Shown here piece by piece: positions 21,309-30,750 of a stretch of 64,000 nt of DNA. Both the position numbers and the translations under genes were made by a program. Position 1 is the first letter of the stretch. Every line of letters starts with the position of its first letter. Below the pieces are notes generated by a model that worked only from the letters and a program-made list of their open reading frames with translations, did not search any database and was not told the origin of the DNA. Source of the DNA: Thiobacillus denitrificans (GTDB lineage Bacteria; Pseudomonadota; Gammaproteobacteria; Burkholderiales; Thiobacillaceae); assembly GCA_020723405.1 (NCBI GenBank), contig DYIY01000011.1:87480-151479 (forward strand), written 5' to 3'.

Positions 21309-22447
21309 TCGCGCATCCAGTGTTTGAGGTAGGACGCCAGTTCCTTTACCTGCTCGGCTGCAAGCACATCAACTTGGTGGTCGCGGGCGCGGGCGCGCAA
21401 GTCTTCGCTGACCTGCCGGGCAGAAAGCAACAGTCCACGGCCCATAAGTCCGCCGGTCTGCTGGGCTAGCTGGGCGAGCTTGTAGATGTGGTCAGCGTCC
21501 TTGGCGTGCTCGCGGCCGAACCGTTTTGCCTTGCATTCCACAACGAGCAGGCGGTTGCGGTGGACAATGGCGGCGTCGAGTTCGTTAGAGGCTTTGCCTT
21601 CGACGCTTTCTATGACCAGATTGATGGCAACGTCTGCGGGTTTGAGGCTGCGTAGCTTGAGCCAAACGTATTCCTCCAGCCAGCCTCCGCGGAAGTAGCG
21701 CGCGGCATCCGAGTGAGCAAAGACGATCTCGCTGTCTCCATCCCAGTTGAGCAGTCCGAGTTTTTCTGCGTCTCGAAGCAATTCGGCGTGGCGCCCACCA
21801 GGTGCGAAGTCAAATTCCTGGCGGGGCCGGAAGGGGCCGTCGGCCTCGTTGAGGGCTTGGTCAGCCAACCAGTTCAGTGTGCCGAAAAAGCGGGCCAGCT
21901 TGTCGGCACCGTCGCCTAGCGCACGGGTGAGACTGCCGCGCTGGTCGGCATCGACGCACCATTGCACGTCGCGGTCACCACGAGTCCGCATGCGGTAACC
22001 CTGGGCCAAGAGAATATCTTCGAGCTTGAGCAGGTCGTCCATGGGCTCCGTGACGGCTTGCGGGCGCAACCAGTCGATCCGATCAAAGCGGGTTTCGCAG
22101 TAAAGCAGGTGCAAGTTATCGCCCGCCAAATCCTGAAACTCCTGGGTGAGCGCCAGCGTCATGAGCTTGTGACCGCCGGTGGCATTGAAGATCAGCGGGG
22201 CCTCGCCCAATTCGCAGGCAATCTGCTGGGCAGCGGCAACGATCGCTTCGGGACTGGCGTCGTCGAAGGGTTGGCGGCGCACGACGATGCCGCGTGCCTT
22301 TAGGGCTGCCTTGAGACGTTCGGCCGACTGGCGCATGGCAGCGGTCTCGAGGATGACGACTTCACGCGCGCCTAATTGCACGGCAGGGATCAGGTTGGCC
22401 AGATTTTGGCCGGTGGCGATACAGACATGCAGGTCAGGCCGCGCCAT
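21305..22447 (-). CDS. Card1/Can2-like CARF nuclease (DUF1887)
   Basis: 380 residues. The N-terminal CARF domain (about 1-150) binds cyclic oligoadenylate in this family; ligand motifs appear as CIATGQNLANL and FNATGGHKLMTLAL. The C-terminal restriction-like domain has the PD-(D/E)XK pattern E258/E259 (GGWLEEYVW), D291 (NELDAAIV), E304 and K306 (LLVVECKAK). Card1/Can2 enzymes are cA4-activated nucleases cutting single-stranded DNA and RNA and nicking supercoiled DNA. The ATG at 22447 is preferred over an upstream in-frame start because of GGAG 7 nt before it; it overlaps csx16 by 14 nt. Confidence 0.88.
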   Translation of the reverse strand: MARPDLHVCIATGQNLANLIPAVQLGAREVVILETAAMRQSAERLKAALKARGIVVRRQPFDDASPEAIVAAAQQIACELGEAPLIFNATGGHKLMTLALTQEFQDLAGDNLHLLYCETRFDRIDWLRPQAVTEPMDDLLKLEDILLAQGYRMRTRGDRDVQWCVDADQRGSLTRALGDGADKLARFFGTLNWLADQALNEADGPFRPRQEFDFAPGGRHAELLRDAEKLGLLNWDGDSEIVFAHSDAARYFRGGWLEEYVWLKLRSLKPADVAINLVIESVEGKASNELDAAIVHRNRLLVVECKAKRFGREHAKDADHIYKLAQLAQQTGGLMGRGLLLSARQVSEDLRARARDHQVDVLAAEQVKELASYLKHWMRE

Positions 22448-22745
22448 GGGGGTCTCCGGAAGGTACAACGAGGTATTCCTCCAGCCGTGCGCCGTAGCGC
22501 TCCAGTTCGTCGGCGCTGAGTTCACGGCCGCGCGCTTCAGCTGTCAGATTGAGGCTGAGATTGAAAAAACGTCCGCCACGGGCGCACACCTGGGCGCCAA
22601 GGTTGACCGGCAGGGTGCCGATGACCACGTCGCCAGGCCGAATATCGGCGGGGTCCAGGTGGGCAAGGTTCCGGTCCACCTTCAGACCCTGACGGGCGGC
22701 CCATTCGATGGCGCCGGGGTGGCGGGTAATGAAGTAGGTGCTCAT
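22434..22745 (-). CDS. csx16: CRISPR-associated protein Csx16 (VVA1548 family)
   Basis: 103 residues from the ATG at 22745 (MSTYFITRHPGAIEWAARQG), which matches the family start; an upstream extension is open but non-conserved. The conserved core includes VDRNLAHLDPADIRPGD and VVIGTLPVNLGAQVCARGG. Csx16 occurs only with type III systems and has been proposed to act on cyclic oligoadenylates (ring-nuclease type role); I cannot confirm activity here. It sits between cmr6 and the Card1-like effector, overlapping both, as expected for a signal modulator. Confidence 0.88.
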   Translation of the reverse strand: MSTYFITRHPGAIEWAARQGLKVDRNLAHLDPADIRPGDVVIGTLPVNLGAQVCARGGRFFNLSLNLTAEARGRELSADELERYGARLEEYLVVPSGDPHGAA

Positions 22746-24148
22746 GCCTCGCCCTTTAGTGCGGCGAGCTTGAGCTTCTTGCGCACTTCCTTCCAGTCGT
22801 CCTTCCGGTCGAATTTTTCGATGAGCTTTGGCAGCCATTCTTCGATGGCTTGGGCCAGGGCACGCTTTTCATCGGCGGACCAGTCGTTGCTTTCGTGGGC
22901 GGTCTTGGCCAGTTGGCTGGCCTGGCTGTGCAAGCCGGTGTTGGGTTTGTCTTTGTGCGTGCCGAGTTGTTCCGCCCGCTGGACGGCCTGGACCCTGAAT
23001 TCATCCACCAGACGCAGGTTGGGGGTCAGGGTGGCAAGCCGGGCCTGACGTTCGGCTTCCTGCCGTGCCCGTTCGGCATCATCTTCGTGGTCCTTGCGGG
23101 CCTTGGCGGCTTTGGCTGCGGCTTCCTTGTCCGCTTGCATGGCACCGTAGCCCACCGCCGTCTTGGCGCCAAAACCGAGCCATTGGAAGGCGTGTTCGAA
23201 GGCGGCGGTGAGCAGGGCTTTCCAGCTTTCGGTGAGGGCGGGAGCAATCCGGCCCAGAAATGTCAGGTCGCAGACCACATGGAAGGCGAACCCGGACCCG
23301 GGGGGCACGGTGAGGTAGCTGATGGGGATGGGCTGGCCAGAGTTGTGGGGGCTGATGCTGCCGGCGGCTTCCTTCTGCTGGTAGTAGTGGCCCTGATGGG
23401 GGGTCATGATTTCCACCATGAGGCTGTCGCCCTTGATCTGGGGAATCACGTCCCAGAAGACCAGGGCACCCCGTTGGGCGTTGTTGCTGTCTTCTTTGCC
23501 AAAGAAGGCGTCGATGGCGGAAAGCCCCTCACCCCCGGCCCCTCTCCCGCTTGCGGGAGAGGGGAGGAAAGCGTCCCAACCTTGGGGGTCGCCCCATTCG
23601 CCGGTGGCCAGCTCGCGCGCTGCTTGGCGCAGCACACCTTTGACTCCGGAGCCGGGCAGGTAGGGCAAGCCATAGGGGTTGAGGAAGGCGAAACCGTTTT
23701 CCAGGGGATGCTCGTTGCCCAGGCCGGTGGTGAAGGGGGCAGTGGCAAGGGCGTCGAGTCGGAGCAGGTTGTCCGGGGCGACGGTGGCGGCCAGGGCGGA
23801 TTGGCGGGTGGCAAGCCCATTCATCAATGGCAACCAGGGTTTGAGCCCTGGGTCCGTTCTTGGTCGGGTTCTCCGGGGCCTCTCTTCGTCGAATGCCGGC
23901 GTCTTGCAGGCCGCGACGATGCAGGCGTACTGGTCATTGGGCTGGTCATCCCATCCCTGCTGTACCAGTTGTCCTTGCTGCCGTCTCATCTTTGGTACCC
24001 GGTCCTTCATGCGCCAGTCGGCACTGTCCGTTTCCAGGTTGTCGCCCCAAGCGGCAAAGTAAAGAAGAAAACGATGTCCAGGCGGTGCGGTGAGATAGAA
24101 CTCCTGGCCTTCTTTCTGAAGGTAGGCTGGTACGGCGGCGACGGGCAT
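22742..24148 (-). CDS. cmr6: Type III-B RAMP protein Cmr6
   Basis: 468 residues, longer than typical Cmr6. The RAMP motif GLPYLPGSGVKGVLRQAARE and the glycine-rich FGAKTAVGYGAMQ identify the family. Cmr6 caps the 3' end of the crRNA in the Cmr complex. A highly charged, Ala/Glu/Lys-rich extension (about residues 350-468, coiled-coil-like) follows the RAMP core. A palindromic repeat is inserted in frame at about residues 194-208 (PSPASGRGAGGEG). The start at 24148 has GGGAGGAGA upstream; a start at 24235 would add an unlikely 29 residues. Confidence 0.88.
   Translation of the reverse strand: MPVAAVPAYLQKEGQEFYLTAPPGHRFLLYFAAWGDNLETDSADWRMKDRVPKMRRQQGQLVQQGWDDQPNDQYACIVAACKTPAFDEERPRRTRPRTDPGLKPWLPLMNGLATRQSALAATVAPDNLLRLDALATAPFTTGLGNEHPLENGFAFLNPYGLPYLPGSGVKGVLRQAARELATGEWGDPQGWDAFLPSPASGRGAGGEGLSAIDAFFGKEDSNNAQRGALVFWDVIPQIKGDSLMVEIMTPHQGHYYQQKEAAGSISPHNSGQPIPISYLTVPPGSGFAFHVVCDLTFLGRIAPALTESWKALLTAAFEHAFQWLGFGAKTAVGYGAMQADKEAAAKAAKARKDHEDDAERARQEAERQARLATLTPNLRLVDEFRVQAVQRAEQLGTHKDKPNTGLHSQASQLAKTAHESNDWSADEKRALAQAIEEWLPKLIEKFDRKDDWKEVRKKLKLAALKGEA
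23525..23567. repeat. Palindromic element inserted in frame in cmr6
   Basis: Core inverted repeat CCTCTCCCGC-TT-GCGGGAGAGG (23541-23562) preceded by CCCCTCACCCCCGG. It encodes PSPASGRGAGGEG in Cmr6. Same family as the elements at 27188, 29376, 31204 and 9312. Confidence 0.75.
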
Positions 24149-24149
24149 T

Positions 24150-25437
<1,288 letters not shown>

Positions 25438-26415
25438 TCAGGAATTCGGGTCGCTGGAAACCAGCAGATTGACGATGAGGCGGATCATCAGATCCTTGTT
25501 GTTGGGCGCGCTTTCGGCCACCAGCAAGGCCAGGGCGGTGAGGGCGTTGGCGTTGAGGCTCATGGCCATGCTTTCCTGGCGCAGATAGAGCAGAAACAGG
25601 AAGGCGCCGGTCCGTTTGTTGCCGTCGGAGAACGGGTGGTCCTTGATAACGAAATAGAGCAGGTGGGCTGCCTTTTCCTCTCGGGTCTTGTAGAGCGACT
25701 CGCCGAACATGGTCTGTTCGATGCTGCCCAAAATGCCCTGCAGTCCTTCGCCGCGCTCGCGGCCGAACAGGTCCGTGGCTTCGTCCCTGGCCAGTAACGC
25801 CGCTTTCAGGTCGTCGATGGCGGCGCGGGCAGTGGCGTAGTCCAGCACGCCCCGCGCCGGTTGGCAGGTGGCGGGTAACGCCAGGCCGTCCTCGTCGTAT
25901 TGCAGCAGCAAGCGCCAGGTCTTGGCGTAACTGGCGATGAGCGTGACCACTTCGCGCCCGGCATCGTTCACCAGCTCCTGGTTGGCCAGGGTTCTCGCCA
26001 GCAGGTCGATGGCCTGTTGGGCTTCGGCAAGACCCCGTTCGGCCAGACGCGAGGCGTTCAGGCTGTAGCCCTGGGTCAGTTGTTCCCGCAGAACGCGGGT
26101 GGCCCATTGGCGAAAGCGCACACCACGCCGGGAGTTGACCCGGTAGCCGACAGAGATGATGGCGTCGAGGTTGTAGTGTTTGAGATTGCGTTGCACCTGA
26201 CGCTTGCCCTCGGTTTGAACTGCTAAGAAATCCTTAGCAGTTGCTTCCTCATCCAACTCATCTTCCCTAAAGATGTTCTTGAGGTGCATCAACACGTTTT
26301 CCGGCGAGGTGTCGAAGAGCTCACCCATCTGGCGCTGGGTCAGCCAGACGGTCTCGCCTTCCAGGCGAACGGCAATGTGCTTGTCGGCACTTTCGTAGAT
26401 CAGCAGTTCACTCAT
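25438..26415 (-). CDS. RhuM-type protein with Doc/Fic toxin-like domain, inside the cmr operon
   Basis: 325 residues. The N-terminal half (1-130) is of the RhuM virulence-protein type (WLTQRQMGELFDTSPENVLMHLKNIF, then NLDAIISVGYRVNSRRGVRFRQWAT). The C-terminal half carries a complete Doc-type Fic motif H260-PFSDGNKR (HxFx(D/A)GNKR), the signature of Doc kinases that phosphorylate EF-Tu, or of Fic AMPylases. It lies between cmr3 (19-nt gap) and cmr4 (21-nt gap) on the same strand, with GGGAGA 6 nt before the ATG at 26415. No antitoxin-like gene is adjacent. The biochemical activity is not known. Confidence 0.85.
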   Translation of the reverse strand: MSELLIYESADKHIAVRLEGETVWLTQRQMGELFDTSPENVLMHLKNIFREDELDEEATAKDFLAVQTEGKRQVQRNLKHYNLDAIISVGYRVNSRRGVRFRQWATRVLREQLTQGYSLNASRLAERGLAEAQQAIDLLARTLANQELVNDAGREVVTLIASYAKTWRLLLQYDEDGLALPATCQPARGVLDYATARAAIDDLKAALLARDEATDLFGRERGEGLQGILGSIEQTMFGESLYKTREEKAAHLLYFVIKDHPFSDGNKRTGAFLFLLYLRQESMAMSLNANALTALALLVAESAPNNKDLMIRLIVNLLVSSDPNS

Positions 26416-26434
26416 TCTTGTCTCCCTTTCAGTT

Positions 26435-27604
26435 TCATGCCGCCAGCCAGAGCCGGTTGAATCCCTCGGCTCGACGGGCGGCATCTTCGCAGGCATCGCT
26501 CCACAACCCCTGCTCGGCAAGCTTGCGAAGGGACTCGGGGGTGGCCTCCACGTCGTCCAGCCAATAAACGCTACCGGTCGGGGCGGCGCGCTGGGCGGGC
26601 TTGGGTTCCTTGCGGGCCAGATCCCACCCCGAAACCACTTCGGCGCGGGGGACGGCAGCACAGACCAGGCGGGCCTTTACGCCATGGAGATCAAAGCGGT
26701 AACTGCCATCGGCCTGCTGGCTGAAGCCGGTGGGCAGCCAGCCCAGCGGGAAAACCCCGGGGGTGGACAGCACCAACCGGCAGCGGCGGGCTTGAGCCAG
26801 GGCCGCGTAATCGGCGACGGGCAAGGTGGGGTCGGCGCGCTGGATGGCAGCGGCGCGGCCATCGCCGCCCAGGCGCACCGAGCCAGCGGCGGGGGGCATG
26901 GCGCCGCTGACAGCGGCGAGGAAACCGATACCGGCTTGCATCGCCACCGCCTGAACCGTGAACAGCCGCCCATCTGCGGCCCGGCGGGTGTCGGTATCCA
27001 GCCCCACGCCCACGCGCGGGTCGATCTGCCACAGCGCGCTGGATTTCACCAGGTCATTGCTCTGGGGTGACGCGCCGGCCAGGTATTTTGCCCAGCCGGC
27101 CTGGGTCAGCCAGTAGCCGGCTGTGGGTTTGCTGCGCTCGCTTTCGGCCAGCACGGGCAAGAGGGGCAGCGGCGCGGAAGATTGAAGCCCCGCTCCCGTT
27201 GGGAGAGGGGAGGGGGTGAGGGCAATCGGGGTGAGGGTGCGAATGGTCGCCACGCCGTTCGCACTTTCGCTGACCACCAGGTCGGCCGGCATCTGATAGA
27301 GCGCTTCCACCCGCCCATCAGCGAGGCGCCGGGCCAACTGGAACGCCGTCACCCGGAATGAGCCAGGCACGGCCGGCGTTCCCAGGGTGGGATGCTCGAC
27401 TTCACTCTTCGCGAAAGCCGCCAGATCGATCGGCTGGCCGTCGATGCGGTCCTCGGCCAGCATGCGGGAGCGGATCGCGCCGGCCGCCACCGAGGGCCAG
27501 GGCGGTATGAGGGCTTCGCCATGGCTGCCCGGGTCGCCAAACAGTTTGTTGCCCCGCAGGAAAAGCACGTCCAGGGGTTCGAGGAATCGGTATTCAACGC
27601 TCAT
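26435..27604 (-). CDS. cmr3: Type III-B RAMP protein Cmr3
   Basis: 389 residues. Cmr3 contacts Cas10 and holds the 5' tag of the crRNA. It begins YRFLEPLDVLFLRGNKLFG and continues IPPWPSVAAGAIRSRML, both typical of Cmr3; the C-terminal part has PGVFPLGWLP and VSGWDLARKEPKPAQRAAPTGS. A palindromic element is inserted at about residues 127-139 in the opposite orientation to those in the other cmr genes. Overlaps the cas10 stop (ATGA). A copy of the island palindrome lies near its 3' end at 26517-26526. Confidence 0.92.
   Translation of the reverse strand: MSVEYRFLEPLDVLFLRGNKLFGDPGSHGEALIPPWPSVAAGAIRSRMLAEDRIDGQPIDLAAFAKSEVEHPTLGTPAVPGSFRVTAFQLARRLADGRVEALYQMPADLVVSESANGVATIRTLTPIALTPSPLPTGAGLQSSAPLPLLPVLAESERSKPTAGYWLTQAGWAKYLAGASPQSNDLVKSSALWQIDPRVGVGLDTDTRRAADGRLFTVQAVAMQAGIGFLAAVSGAMPPAAGSVRLGGDGRAAAIQRADPTLPVADYAALAQARRCRLVLSTPGVFPLGWLPTGFSQQADGSYRFDLHGVKARLVCAAVPRAEVVSGWDLARKEPKPAQRAAPTGSVYWLDDVEATPESLRKLAEQGLWSDACEDAARRAEGFNRLWLAA
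27188..27222. repeat. Palindromic element inserted in frame in cmr3 (inverted orientation)
   Basis: CTCCCGTTGGGAG core (27193-27205) followed by AGGGGAGGGGGTGAGGG. This is the reverse orientation of the element in cmr6, cas10 and cmr1, and it encodes LTPSPLPTGAG on the minus strand. Confidence 0.65.
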
Positions 27605-30600
27605 GCGTCACCTCCGCTGCGGGTTTCCCGAGCCAGGAATTCGGCCACGGTGAGGAAGTTCTCCAGCCAGTTCAGGCCGTCTTTGGATTGCTGGGCGGCC
27701 AGGGTGGCGAGACGGTTGGAAAGTTTTTGTGCCATGTCGAGCAGCTTGGCTTTCTTTTCCTTGTCCTTCTCGCTGATCTGCCGCACGAATTGATAACCCA
27801 GCAGTCCGGCCAGCATGTCGGGCTGGCCCTTGGGATCGGGCAGGTCCTTGAGCCATTCCAGACTGTTGTAAACGGCGCGGCGCGAAGTGCCTTCGTCGCG
27901 CAGAAAAGCGATGAGTTCATCCAGCAGCGTGACGGGGGCCCCCCACTTTTCGGTAAGGTGCAGCGCGCCGCCGGACCGCTTGATGACGGTGATGGAGAAG
28001 GCATCGCGGTCTATTGGCTTGCCATCTGGGCCCGGTCGGGCATATCCCTTGGCCCGCTTCTCCGCCACCCGCAGCTCGCGCATGACCGCCGACAGGGGCG
28101 CCTGGTGATGGGCGATGACCGCACCGCAACTGGCGGTGGCGTGCTCGCCCATCATGCGCATGACGCGCAGGCGATCGCCGGATTTGAGGGCGGCAAAGCC
28201 GTTGTTGAGGGTCAGTCCTTGCCATAGGCCGCCCTCGTTTTCCGGGTCATTGCCGGAGTAGGCGTAGCGCAGCCGCTGCATGGTGGAAAGCAGATCAGCG
28301 ACAGGAAGCATGGCCAGAACGTCGTCGCCGCCTGCATAGATCACCCGGCCCAGATGTTCTTCCTCCACCACCTGGCGCACGACGATCTGGGAGAAGTCGT
28401 TCAGGGCACCGGAAATGGCCAGGTGCCGGTTGGGGGAGACCGGGCGCTTTTGAGCGCCATATTTGGCGATGAGGGGCTGACGGGCGGCGCGTTCGTCGAA
28501 GCCCTTCTGGACCTGGGGATGAAAACTGTCGCGGTAGGGAATGGCGGTCTTTTCGTCGCCGGAGAGAATGGCGCCCATATGGTCACCGTCCATCATGAGC
28601 AGGGCGAAGTAGGTTTCCAGCCGGGCTTCATCCTTGCCCAAGGCGGCGCCGATCGCTTGTTTGACCTGGCGCTGGGCTTTTTCCAACGCGCCGTCGTCGT
28701 CGCCATCCCGCGCGGCTTCAAACAAACCGGGGATGCGTTTGGCGTCTTTGAGGGCCGGGTTGGCTTTGTGGCGCCGGACCAGTTTGCGTGGCAAGGCGAC
28801 GGCTTCGGCCTGATTTACATCGAGACCGGATCCGGTCAGGCCACCCTTTTCCAGCCACTGGTCGATCTGATGGGCCAGGGCCATGGTGTGGGTGGAAACG
28901 ACAAAGCGGTCGATCGGCTTTCCGGTCGCGTTCTCCACTTCCTGGGCAAAGACCGTGGGCCATAGCCGTTTGATGGCGGGCAATGCAGAGAGGTGCTCGC
29001 CTTGCTTCGCCCAGGCGGGCTTTTCGTCTGCGACCTTGGTCCACAGGGTTTCGATGTGTTCACTTTCCTTGAAACCGCGCTTGTCCTTGCGGCTTCTGCG
29101 TTTGCCAGCCGGAACATCGAGTTGAGCCCGGTCGGTGGTCAGCCATTCCGCCTCGCCCGTGAGTGAGCAGCGCCAGCCCTGTTGGGCCATCTGCTCGAAA
29201 CCTCGTGCCGTCTTGGCAGCGGCCATGACCCGTTCAGCCAAGTTGTAGACCGCCGGGTAGAGAACACCGGGGTTGGGGGCGAAGAACGTCAGTTCCTTGC
29301 CGTCATCGGTGTGAAGTTTGGCTTCCTGGCCTTGATTCAGCGCTTTCCAGGCGGGGGAATCGAGGAAGCCACAAGCCCCCTCACCCCCGTCCCCTCGCCC
29401 GCCTGCGGGAGAGGGGTGGAAGAACGGAGCCATGGCGGCGGACAGGGCGGTGGTGTCGAGATCCGTCTGCTTTTCGGTATTGCGCGGCCGGACGAGGGAA
29501 AACGGCACGGCAGCCCAGTGGACCTCGGGGAAACCGGCGAGTTGTTCCTTCAATTGCTCATAAGGCGTGGCGGTTTCGACATCCAGGCCGGCCTCCTGCA
29601 GCAGCCGGGAAACCACGTCTCGCCCGGTTTCCAGCAGCCAGGACCGCACGGCAACGGTGACCTTTTCAGCCAACGCCTGGGTCTGGCTGGCGGGCACCAC
29701 GGCGACAAACCGGTTGGGCAGCGCGGCGGAAAACAGCGGGTTGGCGTCGGTACCGCCCTGGATCCATTCGCACTGGGCAAACAGTTCATCCGGCAGGCCC
29801 ATTCGATCCCGCAGCCACACATCCACCTGGGGGATGCCGCGCAGTCGGGGAAACAGGATGGCGTCGGGGCCCAGTGCCTCACACACCGGGCGCATGGCTT
29901 CCCAGGCCAGCCGGGAAAGCAGATGGGAACCGGCCCACAGGTCATCCATCTTGCGGGCAGCGGCGATGAAGCCCTGTACCGGCCCGATGGAGAGGGCCAG
30001 CAGCGCCGCTTCGCCCTCCGGGTCGGCGGCAAAGGCGCCGGCAAAGGCAGAAGTCAGGTCCAGGTGGTCCCAGATGGAGTGGTCCGGAATACGGGTGTCG
30101 GCGGGCAGCATGTCCCACAAGGCGCCCAGTTTGCCGAAATCTGCCGTGTCGGCACCGGTCACCGAGAGTTCCGGGCCGAAGCGCCAAAAGGCGAGCAGGG
30201 TCTTGCGCAGGTGGTCCTCGGTCATGCTGTCGGCATCCATGCCAAGGGTTTTCAGCAGACCGGAAAAATGCTCGAAGCTGCGGGCTTTGATGTCGTGGAA
30301 ATCGGTGTCTCTCAAGCCGCCATGCTGACCAAGGTCGAACTGCGTACCGGTCAGCGGATGGATCAGCACCGGTTTGTTGGCCCAGCGCACCTGCGCGCCG
30401 TCGGCGACCTTGATCGTTGTGACCTCGCCTGTCTTGGTCTGAACGGTGATTTCCTGCCAGGGCCATTGCGGACGATCAGCGGCGGCGGCCCACCAGTCGG
30501 CACGTTGCACGTGCTTGTAAATTTTGGACTTGAGGCCACGCTTGAAGATGACCCGGGACAGCACCGCGTCGTTATCCGGGTCGATGGTGTCGGGCAGAGG

Positions 30601-30747
30601 CTCGGAACCAATGGCCAGCAAGCGTGTTAGCGCCCTGGATGTGCCGTTTTCATGGCCCGCCGGGTCACGCAGCAACACCAGGGCCTTTTCCGCCGGGTCG
30701 TGGATGCGGGCAGCCAGTTTGGTTTGCCAGAGGATGTCGTTGTTCAT
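27601..30747 (-). CDS. cas10: Type III-B large subunit Cas10/Cmr2
   Basis: 1048 residues. The N-terminal HD domain is seen at H16-D17 (KLAARIHDPAEK), the Cmr2 signature SIGPVQGFIAAARKMDDLW near residue 250, the first palm motif ALLMMDGDHMGAILSG, and the second palm with an intact GGDD at about residues 806-809 (VIYAGGDDVLAML). The intact GGDD implies synthesis of cyclic oligoadenylates on target RNA binding. The HD motif suggests DNase activity. A palindromic element is inserted at about residues 443-457 (PSPAGGRGDGGEG). Begins 3 nt after cmr1. Confidence 0.96.
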   Translation of the reverse strand: MNNDILWQTKLAARIHDPAEKALVLLRDPAGHENGTSRALTRLLAIGSEPLPDTIDPDNDAVLSRVIFKRGLKSKIYKHVQRADWWAAAADRPQWPWQEITVQTKTGEVTTIKVADGAQVRWANKPVLIHPLTGTQFDLGQHGGLRDTDFHDIKARSFEHFSGLLKTLGMDADSMTEDHLRKTLLAFWRFGPELSVTGADTADFGKLGALWDMLPADTRIPDHSIWDHLDLTSAFAGAFAADPEGEAALLALSIGPVQGFIAAARKMDDLWAGSHLLSRLAWEAMRPVCEALGPDAILFPRLRGIPQVDVWLRDRMGLPDELFAQCEWIQGGTDANPLFSAALPNRFVAVVPASQTQALAEKVTVAVRSWLLETGRDVVSRLLQEAGLDVETATPYEQLKEQLAGFPEVHWAAVPFSLVRPRNTEKQTDLDTTALSAAMAPFFHPSPAGGRGDGGEGACGFLDSPAWKALNQGQEAKLHTDDGKELTFFAPNPGVLYPAVYNLAERVMAAAKTARGFEQMAQQGWRCSLTGEAEWLTTDRAQLDVPAGKRRSRKDKRGFKESEHIETLWTKVADEKPAWAKQGEHLSALPAIKRLWPTVFAQEVENATGKPIDRFVVSTHTMALAHQIDQWLEKGGLTGSGLDVNQAEAVALPRKLVRRHKANPALKDAKRIPGLFEAARDGDDDGALEKAQRQVKQAIGAALGKDEARLETYFALLMMDGDHMGAILSGDEKTAIPYRDSFHPQVQKGFDERAARQPLIAKYGAQKRPVSPNRHLAISGALNDFSQIVVRQVVEEEHLGRVIYAGGDDVLAMLPVADLLSTMQRLRYAYSGNDPENEGGLWQGLTLNNGFAALKSGDRLRVMRMMGEHATASCGAVIAHHQAPLSAVMRELRVAEKRAKGYARPGPDGKPIDRDAFSITVIKRSGGALHLTEKWGAPVTLLDELIAFLRDEGTSRRAVYNSLEWLKDLPDPKGQPDMLAGLLGYQFVRQISEKDKEKKAKLLDMAQKLSNRLATLAAQQSKDGLNWLENFLTVAEFLARETRSGGDA
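29376..29418. repeat. Palindromic element inserted in frame in cas10
   Basis: CCCCTCACCCCCGTCCCCTC followed by GCCCGCCTGCGGGAGAGGGG: same architecture as the cmr6 copy, with a slightly decayed palindrome. Encodes PSPAGGRGDGGEG in Cas10. Confidence 0.7.
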
Positions 30748-30750
30748 GTT

